Both the position numbers and the translations under genes were made by a program. From NCBI GenBank assembly GCA_052143535.1, contig JBKQSS010000050.1, positions 62,001 through 126,000 on the forward strand: a stretch of DNA of 64,000 bases, in the 5' to 3' direction. This document shows, in pieces, positions 1 through 8,288 of this stretch; positions within the stretch are counted from its first letter, which is position 1, and the number at the start of each line of letters is the position of its first letter. Source of the DNA: JADGRA01 sp052143535 (GTDB taxonomy: Bacteria > Myxococcota > Myxococcia > Myxococcales > Myxococcaceae). The notes under the pieces are model-generated. The model ran no database searches, was not told the origin of the DNA, and worked only from the letters and a program-made list of their open reading frames with translations.

Positions 1-231
1 GATGGGGGTGGCTTCTTGAAGCTCATCTTCCGCCGCGAGGACATGAAGCTGCTCGGCGTGCATGTGATGGGCGAGGCGGCCTCGGAACTGGTGCACATCG
101 GGCTCACGGCCATCCTGCTTGGCGGCACCGCGCAGCTCTTCATCGAGAGCTGCTACAACTACCCGACGCTGTCCGAGACGTACAAGTACGCCACCTACAA
201 CGCGCTCGCCCAGCGCGACCCAGTAGCCTGA
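1..231 (+). CDS. sthA: Soluble NAD(P)+ transhydrogenase, C-terminal end (5' end outside window)
   Basis: This is the last 76 codons of a reading frame already open at base 1, ending in TGA at 229-231. The segment looks like the C-terminal dimerisation domain of the pyridine nucleotide-disulfide oxidoreductase family. The stretch GVHVMGEAASELVHIG followed by FIESCYNYPTLSETYKYA is characteristic of the Si-specific (soluble) pyridine nucleotide transhydrogenase SthA, which moves hydride between NADPH and NAD+ in the cytoplasm. The FAD and NAD domains lie upstream of the window, so activity cannot be judged here. The TauE-family permease starts 15 bases downstream on the same strand and may be co-transcribed. 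A related flavin disulfide reductase is the main alternative. Confidence 0.85.
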   Translation, partial: DGGGFLKLIFRREDMKLLGVHVMGEAASELVHIGLTAILLGGTAQLFIESCYNYPTLSETYKYATYNALAQRDPVA

Positions 232-246
232 AGCCCCGCCACACGG

Positions 247-1044
247 GTGCCCCTTGCCATGGAGCATTTCTCTTACTTGGGCCTGGGGTTGCTTTTTGCC
301 TCGGCGGTAGGCGCCGGGGTGATGAACGCCATGGCCGGCGGGGGTACCCTGTTGACGTTCCCGTCGTTGCTGGCGGCCGGAGTGTCGCCGGTGATGGCCA
401 ATGCCACCAATGCCGTGGCGCTGGTGCCGGGGTCCATCACCTCGGGCTTCACCTTTCGGCGGGAGTTGGGCCAACACGGCCCGCGCCTGGTGCTCTACCT
501 CATCGCCTCGAGCGTCCTCGGTGGCTGCGTCGGCGCCATCCTGGTGGCGGTGGCCGGCGACGCGCTGTTTCGTCGACTGGTCCCTGGCCTCATCATCGGC
601 TCCACAGTGCTCTTCATCCTCCAGGAGCCATTGCGGCGCTGGCGCGAGCACCAGGCGTCGGCCGGCCACGTCAGGCCAAGCCCTGGAGAAGGCAGCATCT
701 GGGGCCTGGCCATTGTCCACTTCCTGGTGTCCGTGTACGGCGGCTTCTTTGGAGCGGGGATGGGCATTCTGATGCTTGCCGAGCTGGGCTTCATCGGGCT
801 CACCAACATTCACCAAATGAATGCCCTTAAAAACTTCGGGGCTGCCTTCATCAACCTCACCGCTGCGCTGACATTCATTGTGGCCGGGCTCGTCTTCTGG
901 CGACTGGCGGCGCTGATGGCGGTCGGCGGCATTCTCGGGGGCTGGGGCGGGGCGCGGCTGGCTCAGCGCATTGGGCAGGGCCCCGTCCGCTGGGTGGTGG
1001 TGGCCATTGGCCTCACTACCGGAGTGGCGACGCTTTTGCGCTGA
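247..1044 (+). CDS. TauE/SafE (TSUP) family sulfite/anion exporter-like permease
   Basis: A 265-residue polytopic membrane protein of the TauE/SafE family, whose members move sulfite, sulfoacetate or other small organosulfur anions across the inner membrane; the substrate cannot be read from sequence. Evidence is the hydrophobic profile with about eight spans and the N-terminal family signature around residues 27-60 (AMAGGGTLLTFPSLL, then NATNAVALVPG). A second, pseudo-repeated signature lies near residues 160-200 (GGFFGAGMGILML, then MNALKNFGAAFINL), the usual internal duplication. The frame opens with GTG at 247; an in-frame ATG at 259 is an equally good start. It follows sthA by 15 bases. 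A GC-rich hairpin begins a few bases after its stop. Confidence 0.85.
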   Translation: MPLAMEHFSYLGLGLLFASAVGAGVMNAMAGGGTLLTFPSLLAAGVSPVMANATNAVALVPGSITSGFTFRRELGQHGPRLVLYLIASSVLGGCVGAILVAVAGDALFRRLVPGLIIGSTVLFILQEPLRRWREHQASAGHVRPSPGEGSIWGLAIVHFLVSVYGGFFGAGMGILMLAELGFIGLTNIHQMNALKNFGAAFINLTAALTFIVAGLVFWRLAALMAVGGILGGWGGARLAQRIGQGPVRWVVVAIGLTTGVATLLR

Positions 1045-1359
1045 GAAGGGGCCCGGGGGGGGTACCCGGCCCGACAGTCTTGCCAGCCGAGCCCCGGGGT
1101 ACGGCCAACCCCACCACGCGGCCGAGGACCCAGGCGTGGACGCCCTAAGCCTCCGAGACACTTGGGCCCACTGCCTGCGGCGGGCGGCTTGCACGTCCTT
1201 CGGGCGAGGACTAGGGCGCGGTCGCCCCCGGGCGGGACCCGGTGGTGCCGGCCTTGAGTCCAACCGGGCCGGTCGAGCGGTTGCTAACGAGTCCACCCAG
1301 CGCTCGAGAGGCAGTCCGTCAGTCCGCCAGCGCCCGCGAAAGTTGCCCGGGTGGGCCTC
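1045..1359. other. GC-rich intergenic stretch, no convincing gene
   Basis: About 315 bases between the permease and a small reverse ORF. An imperfect hairpin at 1049-1072 (arms 1049-1057 and 1065-1072) starts right after the permease stop and could act as a terminator, although no T-tract follows. Forward ORFs here are rich in Arg, Pro, Gly and Ser, show no recognisable fold, and look like GC-driven shadows. I compared both strands with memory of RNase P RNA, tmRNA and 6S RNA and saw no match. A structured RNA is not excluded. Confidence 0.4.
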
Positions 1360-1674
1360 TCAGGATTGCGCCAGCGTGCCCGGTGGGAGCGCCGGAAGGA
1401 CGGAGGCCGGGATGAGCGCGGGCAACTCGCCTGCGGTCCCGAGCGCGCCGTTGGCCTCAGCTTCGCGGAGCAGCTCGCCGTTGCTCAACTCCTCCTGCCA
1501 TTCCTTGGGGTTGGAAGGCCAGGTGAAGGACTCCGGAACCGCGCCGCCGCCAAACTGGTGTTGCCCCAGGGCGTCTGGAAAAAGGGGCGTCCACTTCCCT
1601 CGCTCCTCGGGCTCGTGGGTGACCCGACTGCGGTCCTGGGGGAGGAGAAACGGAGGAGCCGGGGGAATGTCCAT
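1360..1674 (-). CDS. Hypothetical protein, 104 residues
   Basis: Not recognised. The reverse frame from ATG at 1674 to the stop at 1360 has a protein-like composition (balanced acidic, aromatic and hydrophobic residues, several Trp-Pro and Phe-Pro pairs) and mostly G or C at third positions. Overlapping forward frames in the same place are strongly Arg/Pro/Gly-biased. The chain begins MDIPPAPPFLLPQ and contains a Trp-rich middle (TWPSNPKEWQEEL). There is no signal peptide, membrane segment or metal motif. It is divergent from glpD, 64 bases apart. No good ribosome-binding site precedes the ATG, and the frame stays open further upstream, so the start is uncertain. Confidence 0.4.
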   Translation of the reverse strand: MDIPPAPPFLLPQDRSRVTHEPEERGKWTPLFPDALGQHQFGGGAVPESFTWPSNPKEWQEELSNGELLREAEANGALGTAGELPALIPASVLPALPPGTLAQS

Positions 1675-1738
1675 GGCGAAGACACGACTCTGCGACAGCT
1701 CGGGGGGCAATGGGAAGAGGGTAGAGTGACGCGCGCCG

Positions 1739-3310
1739 ATGGACCGTGCCCAGAACCTCGACCGGCTGAGCGAAGGCTTCGACGTGGCAATCATCGGCGG
1801 TGGCGCGACGGGCCTCGGTGCAGCCGTGGAGAGCGCTTCGCGCGGCTACCGCACGGTGCTCTTTGAGGCACACGACTTCGCCAAGGGGACCTCCAGCCGC
1901 TCTACCAAGCTGGTCCACGGAGGCGTGCGTTACCTGGCCCAAGGCAACGTCGGGCTGGTGCGCGAAGCGCTGCGCGAGCGGGGACGGCTGCGGCGGAACG
2001 CGCCGCACCTGGTCGGAGATTTGCGCTTTATCGTCCCGGCCTACGCTTGGTGGTCAGGCCCGTACTACGGGGTGGGGCTGAAACTGTATGACTTGCTGGC
2101 GGGTCGCTTCCGTCTGGGCAGCAGTCGCTCCCTGGACCGCGAGGCGGTACTGGCCGCGCTGCCCAACCTCGAGCCGGAGCAGTTGAAGGGCGGCATCCTC
2201 TACATCGATGGACAATTCGACGATGCACGCCTGGCGGTGACGCTCGCCCTCACGGCGAACGATTTGGGCGCGACCCTCTTGAACCAGGCCGCGGTGACTG
2301 GGCTGCTGAAGCGAGACGGACGCCTTCAGGGGGTGGTGGTGCACGACGCCGAGTCCGGCCTCGAGCATGCCGTTCGCGCCAAGGTGGTGGTGAACGCGAC
2401 GGGCGTCTTTGCCGACCAGGTACGGCACCTCGACAACCCCGGTGCAGGTAGAAGCGTTTCTCCGTCCCAGGGCATTCACCTGGTGTTGCCCGAGAGTTTC
2501 CTTCCCGGCACCCACGCCTTGGTGGTGCCCAAGACGGACGACGGGCGTGTCCTCTTCATCATCCCCTGGCACGGCCGGACGGTGGTGGGAACGACGGACA
2601 CGCCGGTGGAGCAGCCGGTGGAGGAGCCCCGGCCGCTCCCCGAGGAGGTGGCCTTTCTCCTCGAGCACGCCGCACGTTACCTGGTGAAGGACCCAGCGCG
2701 GAGCGACGTCCTGTCGGTGTACGCCGGCCTGCGGCCGCTGGTTCGTCCGCCCGACGAAGAGGGCGAGCGGACGGCCAGCCTTTCACGCGACCACCACGTC
2801 TTCACCTCGGCCAGCGGCCTGGTCACCATCGTCGGCGGCAAATGGACCACCTACCGGAAGATGGCCGAGGACGTCATCACCCGCGCTGGGGAGGTGGCCG
2901 GTCTAGACGCGGTGCCCTCCCGGACGGCAGAGCTACGGCTCCATGGCGCGCCCGAGGCCGCGGCGACGTCGGAGGTGGGAGTCCCCACCGGGCCCTTGGC
3001 CAGCTATGGCACTGAGGCCTCAGGGGTGCGCGCGCTGGCGGCAAGCCACCCAGAGCTTTCCGGCCTGCTCCATCCTCGGCTGCCCTACCTTCGGGCAGAG
3101 GTGGCCTGGGGCGCCCGCCACGAGATGGCGCGGACGGTGGAGGACGTCCTGGCCCGGCGCACCCGAGCGCTGCTCTTGGACGCCCGGGCGTCGCTGGAAT
3201 GCGCGCCGGTGGTGGCGCGCCTTTTGGCCCGGGAGCTCGGGCGGGATGAGGCCTGGCAGAGCAGCCAGGTGGCCGCCTACCGCAGGCTGGCCGACGCGGC
3301 GCTATTGTGA
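1739..3310 (+). CDS. glpD: FAD-dependent glycerol-3-phosphate dehydrogenase
   Basis: A 523-residue member of the aerobic GlpD family, which oxidises sn-glycerol-3-phosphate to dihydroxyacetone phosphate and passes electrons through FAD to the quinone pool at the inner face of the membrane. The Rossmann FAD motif (IIGGGATGLGAA) is at residues 18-29. It is followed by the family block STKLVHGGVRYL near residue 60 and a C-terminal block (TIVGGKWTTYRKMAEDV) near residues 363-380, then the DAO_C domain. Length is within the usual 500-560. The ATG at 1739 puts the nucleotide motif in the normal N-terminal position. No glpF or glpK is adjacent. It is convergent with the NTF2-like gene, 12 bases apart. 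Confidence 0.93.
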   Translation: MDRAQNLDRLSEGFDVAIIGGGATGLGAAVESASRGYRTVLFEAHDFAKGTSSRSTKLVHGGVRYLAQGNVGLVREALRERGRLRRNAPHLVGDLRFIVPAYAWWSGPYYGVGLKLYDLLAGRFRLGSSRSLDREAVLAALPNLEPEQLKGGILYIDGQFDDARLAVTLALTANDLGATLLNQAAVTGLLKRDGRLQGVVVHDAESGLEHAVRAKVVVNATGVFADQVRHLDNPGAGRSVSPSQGIHLVLPESFLPGTHALVVPKTDDGRVLFIIPWHGRTVVGTTDTPVEQPVEEPRPLPEEVAFLLEHAARYLVKDPARSDVLSVYAGLRPLVRPPDEEGERTASLSRDHHVFTSASGLVTIVGGKWTTYRKMAEDVITRAGEVAGLDAVPSRTAELRLHGAPEAAATSEVGVPTGPLASYGTEASGVRALAASHPELSGLLHPRLPYLRAEVAWGARHEMARTVEDVLARRTRALLLDARASLECAPVVARLLARELGRDEAWQSSQVAAYRRLADAALL

Positions 3311-3322
3311 GGAAGGGGTGCC

Positions 3323-3715
3323 TCAGCCAGGCGGCGTTGGCAAAAGCGTCCGCCAGGCGATGAGCCAGCGCCCCTCGCTGCGGACCAGCACGTAAAGGTC
3401 ATAGCCCGTCTCCTCGGACCGCTGGCCTCCCATTTCCCAGGCCATCTCCCAGCGGAAGAAAGCCACCGCTGTCTCGCCCACGACGTCCACCGACGGCGCT
3501 GCCTCCTCGTACCGCAGCACCAGGGCCGAGGACAGGAACTCGTCGTAAGTGGCGACGCAGGCCGCACGTCCCTCCGCGCGGCCGGCGAAGCCAGGGCGCA
3601 CGAAAACCACCGAGGGGTGCAGCAGCGCAGCGATGTCTTGCGTCCGGCCAGTCCGCCAAGCGGTGGTGAGCGCGGCGAGGACGGCCTGAACGGCTTGAGT
3701 TACGGCGTCGGGCAT
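3323..3715 (-). CDS. NTF2-like / SnoaL-like small alpha+beta protein
   Basis: A 130-residue protein with the layout of the NTF2-like (DUF4440/SnoaL/SgcJ) superfamily: an N-terminal helix pair (AVLAALTTAWRTGRTQDIAA), the strand-turn LLHPSVVFVRPGF, then a curved sheet ending in WEMGGQRSEETGYDLYVLV and EGRWLIAWRTLLP. Members are either cone-shaped small-molecule binding domains or isomerase/hydrolase-like enzymes. No catalytic set identifies a reaction here. There is no signal peptide, so it is probably cytoplasmic. It is convergent with glpD. The 175 bases upstream, before crcB ends, contain no gene. The fold call is good; the function is unknown. Confidence 0.7.
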   Translation of the reverse strand: MPDAVTQAVQAVLAALTTAWRTGRTQDIAALLHPSVVFVRPGFAGRAEGRAACVATYDEFLSSALVLRYEEAAPSVDVVGETAVAFFRWEMAWEMGGQRSEETGYDLYVLVRSEGRWLIAWRTLLPTPPG

Positions 3716-3890
3716 GCGGGCCCTCCAGCGGTCACTTTGGCGGACGGAGCCCCCCAGGGGGAGCGCGCACGCTCAGTGAAGGCATCTGGGTAGCGCAGCC
3801 TACAGCGCCTCTTGCCAGCGGGGCCGCGGAAATGCGGCCTCGGCGCTGGCCCGACGGAGCCGGCGGGCGGCCGCAGTGGGATGGCAGCGC

Positions 3891-4277
3891 TCAGGCCACC
3901 AGGAGCCGGGCGACGGCCAGGCCGAGCAGGCCGGCGATGAGGCAGCCGAGCGCAGTGCCGACCAGGTTGAGCCCTGCGGTGAGCCAGAGCCTCTGCTGCA
4001 GCAGCATCAGCGTCTCGTAGTTGAAGGTCGAGTAGGTGGTGAAACCGCCAATGATGCCGGTGGTGAGAAAGAGGCGCAGGTTCACCGGGATGCTGGTGGT
4101 GTTGAGGGCCACCCCCATCACCAGCGAGATGAGGAACGAGCCGACGACATTGACCACCAGCGTCCCATAGGGAAAGGCCTGACCGAGGATGCGGGGAGCG
4201 AGGCCGCTCACCCAGTAGCGGCCCGCCGAGCCAACGGCTCCGCCAAGCGCCACCAGGAGGTAACGCGTCCAAGTCAC
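3891..4277 (-). CDS. crcB: Fluoride exporter CrcB/Fluc
   Basis: A 128-residue, four-span protein of the CrcB (Fluc) family. It forms dual-topology dimers that let fluoride leave the cytoplasm. Family motifs are visible in order: GGAVGSAGRYW near residue 12, GTLVVNVVGSFLISL near residue 38, and the signature GGFTTYSTFNYETL near residue 76. These include the Asn and Phe/Thr/Ser pore positions. Translation starts at GTG (4277), one base after the M64 peptidase stop, so it is probably translationally coupled as the last gene of a five-gene operon. Because it is operon-internal there is no room for a fluoride riboswitch directly before it, and none was seen. Confidence 0.9.
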   Translation of the reverse strand: MTWTRYLLVALGGAVGSAGRYWVSGLAPRILGQAFPYGTLVVNVVGSFLISLVMGVALNTTSIPVNLRLFLTTGIIGGFTTYSTFNYETLMLLQQRLWLTAGLNLVGTALGCLIAGLLGLAVARLLVA

Positions 4278-4278
4278 C

Positions 4279-5691
4279 TTAGTGTCCGCCGCTCAGCGGG
4301 GGCCCCGCGTAGAGTTCGATGACTTGGGAGATGGCGTTTTGGCAGACCCGGCAGAAGGGCACGTCATCGCGCAGGAACATGATGCAGTCCTCCTGGGCCC
4401 GGTAATAGCCGGTCGACTCGTACATCGCGCCCTCGAAGGCGCCCACCCGGTGGCTGTAGGCGTCGCTGTTGAGGAGCACGGTGAATTCCTCCTTGGACTG
4501 CTGGAAGAGAGCATCCATCTCTTTTTCCGGCCGCTGCTCGGCGCGAATCTGCTTGCGGATGGCCTGCAGCTCGCGGTCGCGGGCCTCGAATTGTTGCTTC
4601 TTCCAGGGCGTCGGAACAGGCGTGCCGGGCGTGACCAAGGCCTTCCACTTCAGCTTGTCCAGCTCGGAGACGGCGGTGACGTTGGGCTCCCATGGCTCGG
4701 GGCGTCCTTGCTGGGGAAGCACGGTGCTTTCGCTGGTGAAGTACTCGTCGGCCAAGCCTGCGAAGTGGTGGCCAAACTCGTGGACGAAGAGGTAAGGCGC
4801 CCAGCGGCTCTTGGCCGCGGCGATAGCGTAAAGCCCGAAAATCCCGCCTCCGCCGTAGGTGTTGGCGTTGACCAGAATCTCCACGAAGTCGTACGGGGCG
4901 AAGGAAGCCACTTCCCGGAAGGAGTGGTTGTCGAAGGTGAGGATGTAGCGTTCGCTGCCGAAGGCGTCGTAGGTGGCCCCGACGCGCGAGCGGCGGTGGG
5001 TTCCGGTCGACGGACGCGAGATGCCGGACACGGCCGACGGCGCGCACAGGCCCCACACGTTGAAGTCCGCCTTGCGTTCCTTGAAAGGTGAGGTTGCGAA
5101 AAGCGCTGCCATCATCCGACGTGCATCGCGCTCGAAGTCCGCCCGCTGGGCGCGGGTGTAGCCATCGCACAGGATGAGGAGGTCGACCTTGGCGGAAGAA
5201 GGCCCGTTTACCATCAGACTCATGAGCGGCCCGGGCGATGGAGGTAGCGTGGCGTCGATGTCCTTGGAGTGGGGGTCCACGGTGAATGTCCACACCGGAA
5301 CGAAGGGCTTACCCAGGCTGCGCTTCTTGAGTGTCACCTCCACTCTGTCCACTGGAAGCGGGAAGCGCAGAGACTCCGAGAATGTCCGGGCCCGCTCCTT
5401 CGCGGCCGCAGTGTCCTCCCATTCTCCGTAAATGCTGGAGAAGCCGCGCGAGTACAAAAGCGCGCTGCTGGCAGCATCCCGCACCTCCAAGAAGTAGTTC
5501 CCGAGTCCGGTGTCGTCCAGCGGGCGCAACGGGTTCCCGGGCCAGGGTGCCGGCTCAATCACCAGCCGCTCGAGGCTGAACAGCTCGTGGGTGGCGTCGC
5601 CGGTGTGGAAGAAGTCGACGCGCAAGGTCCGGACCGGCGCGACGGCCGAAGTGGACAAAAGAAGGTGCAACAGGAGGAGCCGGAGCGGCAT
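4279..5691 (-). CDS. Secreted M64-family zinc metallopeptidase
   Basis: A 470-residue exported protein related to the M64 (IgA peptidase) family. The N-terminus is a signal peptide (MPLRLLLLHLLLSTSAVAP). The zinc site HEFGHHFAGLADEY lies at residues 304-317; the two His of HEFGH and the following Asp are the expected ligands and Glu305 the catalytic base. The segment before it (LLILCDGYTRAQRADFERDA) and the later Cys pair in FCRVCQ match family architecture, with an N-terminal beta-rich M64_N-like part. It probably cleaves extracellular or periplasmic proteins; the substrate is unknown. The ATG at 5691 is separated from the upstream ACT-domain gene by one base. Confidence 0.85.
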   Translation of the reverse strand: MPLRLLLLHLLLSTSAVAPVRTLRVDFFHTGDATHELFSLERLVIEPAPWPGNPLRPLDDTGLGNYFLEVRDAASSALLYSRGFSSIYGEWEDTAAAKERARTFSESLRFPLPVDRVEVTLKKRSLGKPFVPVWTFTVDPHSKDIDATLPPSPGPLMSLMVNGPSSAKVDLLILCDGYTRAQRADFERDARRMMAALFATSPFKERKADFNVWGLCAPSAVSGISRPSTGTHRRSRVGATYDAFGSERYILTFDNHSFREVASFAPYDFVEILVNANTYGGGGIFGLYAIAAAKSRWAPYLFVHEFGHHFAGLADEYFTSESTVLPQQGRPEPWEPNVTAVSELDKLKWKALVTPGTPVPTPWKKQQFEARDRELQAIRKQIRAEQRPEKEMDALFQQSKEEFTVLLNSDAYSHRVGAFEGAMYESTGYYRAQEDCIMFLRDDVPFCRVCQNAISQVIELYAGPPLSGGH

Positions 5692-5692
5692 C

Positions 5693-6088
5693 TCAGGGGA
5701 GTCCGGTGACGTGGTGGCCCGCCGCCCGCAGCGCGGCTACTGCTGGGGCCAGAAAGGCTTGACGCACGAGGAGCAAGTCGGTGTCGAAGGTCGAGAGCAC
5801 GAAGATGCTGACCCCGGCCTCGGCCAGCACTGCCGACAGCGAGGCGATGAGACCCGTGGTGGCAAAGCTGAGGGGACCCACCACGGCCAAGCAGCGGAAG
5901 CCAAGCTCGGCCCGGACCCCGTTGGGGACGACTTCCTCGGCGCAGACCACCGAGAGCTCATCCGGCGTGCGAGTCACGGACGTCAGGGCGCCGGCAGCCC
6001 AAGCCGGAGCGGAGCCATCGGCATCAAGACGGCACACGGCCAGCGGTCCGGGCCACAGTTTCAAGGTGAGCGCGGGGGGGAAGTTCAC
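5693..6088 (-). CDS. ACT-domain regulatory/amino-acid binding protein
   Basis: A 131-residue protein with a C-terminal ACT-like domain of the CASTOR/ACT_7 type: FRCLAVVGPLSFATTGLIA followed by LAEAGVSIFVLSTFDTDLLL. This beta-alpha-beta unit often binds amino acids. The N-terminal half (WPGPLAVCRLDADG, then TPDELSVVCAEEVVP) resembles the preceding pseudo-ACT half of such proteins. It has no enzyme domain, so it probably acts as a small-ligand sensor; this is inference. GTG at 6088 was chosen because it overlaps the DoxX stop as GTGA, and the residues before it in the longer frame are Arg/Pro-biased. It is operonic with M64 downstream. Confidence 0.7.
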   Translation of the reverse strand: MNFPPALTLKLWPGPLAVCRLDADGSAPAWAAGALTSVTRTPDELSVVCAEEVVPNGVRAELGFRCLAVVGPLSFATTGLIASLSAVLAEAGVSIFVLSTFDTDLLLVRQAFLAPAVAALRAAGHHVTGLP

Positions 6089-6504
6089 CGGGGCCGACTG
6101 GTGACCCAGAGACCAACCACCGACAACAAGAAGTAGGCCACCAGGACGGCTGCGCCGCTGTACTCCTTGGCCATGCGCTGGCCAAAGAAGAGCGCGGTGA
6201 TGGACAGTGCGGCGAGCGCCGTCCCCCAGAAGGCAATCTGCGCCTTGCCCAACACCAGCAACTCGAGCAGCCCTACTCCGTTGACCACCCCGGCCGAGAC
6301 CTCGAGCACCGTGAGGCCGAGCAGCATCACGGGGACAGCGGCGGCCAAGGGACTCTTGGCGAAATGGGGCTGGAGGTAGCCGAGGTTGCCGCGCCAATCC
6401 ATCACCTTGTCCATCCCGGACTGAAGGAAGAGGATGGCCAGGAAAAGCGTGACGAAGACCTGAATCAACCAGAGAGCAAAGTGGGACGAATCGGGCGTGG
6501 GCAT
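6085..6504 (-). CDS. DoxX-like four-span membrane protein
   Basis: A 139-residue integral membrane protein with four hydrophobic spans, matching the DoxX/DoxD-like family (early motif FLAILFLQSGMDKVMDW, later LLGLTVLEVSAGVVNGVGL). Some family members take part in thiosulfate:quinone or thiol redox chemistry; most are uncharacterised, and nothing here fixes the role. ATG 6504 is preceded by GGAGG at good spacing. The longer frame upstream overlaps the DUF885 gene and is not membrane-like. The end overlaps the ACT-domain start as GTGA, indicating translational coupling. Confidence 0.75.
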   Translation of the reverse strand: MPTPDSSHFALWLIQVFVTLFLAILFLQSGMDKVMDWRGNLGYLQPHFAKSPLAAAVPVMLLGLTVLEVSAGVVNGVGLLELLVLGKAQIAFWGTALAALSITALFFGQRMAKEYSGAAVLVAYFLLSVVGLWVTSRPR

Positions 6505-6517
6505 CAGGTGCCTCCGT

Positions 6518-8239
6518 TCAGGGCGCCGGCAGCAGGAGTTTGCGGACCAAGGGGACGGGCAGAGGTCCTTTCGAAAGGAAAGCGTCGTGGAACTGCTTGA
6601 GGGTCCCACCTTTCTGGCCCAGGTAGTCCTTTCGGAGTTCCAGAATCATCAGCTTCCCAGCAGTGGACGAAAGGTAAGCCGGGTCGTAGGTCCCGCGCCG
6701 CGCCTCGGCGTCGGCCACTCTCGGGCTCTGGAAGCAGTCCTTGACGAAGCGCGTGGCAGCCTGTTGCACGCTCATGCCGTTGGTGTGCAGGCCGATGCTC
6801 ACCACGTAACGGCAGTCGCGCAGCAGCGCGGCCTGGAGCTGGGCCAATCGGTACTTGGGGTTGTCGTCGGCGAAGCCTTCCTCGACGACCAGCTCCTCGG
6901 CGTAGTGGGCCCATCCCTCCACATTGGATTTGGTGACCAGCAGCTTGCGGACCTTACTGGGAAGTTTGGGCGCCCAGAGGAATTGAACGAAGTGCCCCGG
7001 GTAGGCCTCGCGCACGTGGACGATGGGAAGCATCGAGCTGTTGAACTCGCGCAGGTGCGCTTCGAGATGCTTGGAATCCCAACTCAGCTCCGGCGGGGTG
7101 ATGTAATAGAAGGCCTGCCGGGCGCGGGTCTCGTAGGGCCCTGGCGCGTCCATGGTGGCGTACGTGTCGATGCGCAAGAAGAGCGGTGTCTCCTCGACCA
7201 ACGGTCGGGCGTCGGAGGGAAAGCTGACCAGGTCCTTGCGCAGAACGAATTGCCGCACCTGCTCTAGCGTTTGCTGGGCATAGGGGAGGAGCTCCCGGGC
7301 CGTGGGGTGCTGGTCCGCCAGGCTGGCCAACAGCTGCTCCGGAGTCCGGCTGGAGTCGAGCTCGTTGGCGGTCTCGAGAAGCAACAGTCGGTCCTTCTGC
7401 AGCTGGGCCTCCCCTTGCGCCAGAAGTTCCTCCAAGGGGGTGGTGATGAACTCCGCATGCTTGAGCATGGTGACGTAGGGCCGTGGCCCCATCGCCCAGC
7501 TGCCGGTGCTTTTGGGGAGCACCGTCTTCGTCAGCCAATACTGGAGGTCCTGCGTTGCGGCGATGGCAGTGATGTTGGCTCGCTGAAAGTCCGCCCAGAG
7601 GATGGGGTCGCTGCCGCCGGCGTCCTGGGCCCAGGCAGTCAGTGTGTCTCGCAGGTAGCTCTCGGTGTCTCGCGCCTGACCGATGGCGAGCTCGGTCCAC
7701 TCCTTCGGTGGGTCGGTCACGTTGCCCCGCGCGGCGGCGTATACCGCGGGGACTTTCTCCAGGCGGGCAACGATGGATTTGAGCCGCTCTTTCTTGGGTG
7801 CGAAGTTCCGCTTGAGCAGCGGGTCAATGGCGCTGCCCGGTCGAGACGCGTAAGTCATCGGGTTGCGCGCGGTGAAACGCAGGATGTTCCAGTCCAAGAG
7901 CTCCGCCCGCAGGCGCCCGTCCAGAGCTTCGAGGTCAATCAAGTCGTCGTTGGCGAGGGCGGTGCGCTCGGTCCACAGGGCAGTGGCCCGGTTGAGCAAT
8001 TCTTCCAGCTCGGCCACCCGGGCCTGGATGCGCGCGTCCGTCCACACCTCGAGCTGACCGTCGTATTCGTGAACTCCGGCGTTGGTTGCCTCGACCGGGT
8101 TGAAGGCGAACTCCCCAGCGAAGTAGTCCTCGACCAGCTTCGAGAACGACGCTCGTGCCTCCTCCGGGCTCATTCCTCGGGTGGTGGCGCAGTTCGCCAG
8201 CGCCAAAAGAGGCAGGAGGTGGAGGGCCAGACGGCGCAT
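6518..8239 (-). CDS. DUF885 family peptidase-like lipoprotein
   Basis: A 573-residue protein of the DUF885 family (gluzincin-like fold, related to M32-type carboxypeptidases). It starts with a lipoprotein signal ending LANCAT, so it is probably anchored in an envelope membrane. The family core is at residues 410-419 (REAYPGHFVQ) and 441-447 (EGWAHYA). In typical members the first motif reads HEAxPGHH. Here the first His is Arg and the last is Phe, leaving Glu411 and His416, so classical zinc peptidase activity is doubtful unless this is a subfamily variant. It is first in the operon running to crcB; the DoxX start follows 13 bases after its stop. Confidence 0.85.
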   Translation of the reverse strand: MRRLALHLLPLLALANCATTRGMSPEEARASFSKLVEDYFAGEFAFNPVEATNAGVHEYDGQLEVWTDARIQARVAELEELLNRATALWTERTALANDDLIDLEALDGRLRAELLDWNILRFTARNPMTYASRPGSAIDPLLKRNFAPKKERLKSIVARLEKVPAVYAAARGNVTDPPKEWTELAIGQARDTESYLRDTLTAWAQDAGGSDPILWADFQRANITAIAATQDLQYWLTKTVLPKSTGSWAMGPRPYVTMLKHAEFITTPLEELLAQGEAQLQKDRLLLLETANELDSSRTPEQLLASLADQHPTARELLPYAQQTLEQVRQFVLRKDLVSFPSDARPLVEETPLFLRIDTYATMDAPGPYETRARQAFYYITPPELSWDSKHLEAHLREFNSSMLPIVHVREAYPGHFVQFLWAPKLPSKVRKLLVTKSNVEGWAHYAEELVVEEGFADDNPKYRLAQLQAALLRDCRYVVSIGLHTNGMSVQQAATRFVKDCFQSPRVADAEARRGTYDPAYLSSTAGKLMILELRKDYLGQKGGTLKQFHDAFLSKGPLPVPLVRKLLLPAP

Positions 8240-8288
8240 CGTTGACGACGGGAGATAGCATGCCGACTCCCGCCTCGGGGCGCTTGGA

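Noticed and set aside
971..1729. A 252-codon forward ORF in the gap before glpD
   Set aside because: It starts inside the permease gene in another frame and is dominated by Arg, Gly, Ser and Pro with no recognisable fold, which is typical of GC-driven shadow frames.
4278..4400. Fluoride riboswitch for crcB
   Set aside because: crcB starts one base after the M64 stop, so there is no leader, and I saw no riboswitch-like sequence ahead of the operon either.
7271..8245. A 324-codon forward ORF opposite the DUF885 gene
   Set aside because: It is wholly antisense to a well-supported gene, with repeated Gly/Val/Leu/Gln composition and no motif. It is a mirror of third-position GC bias.
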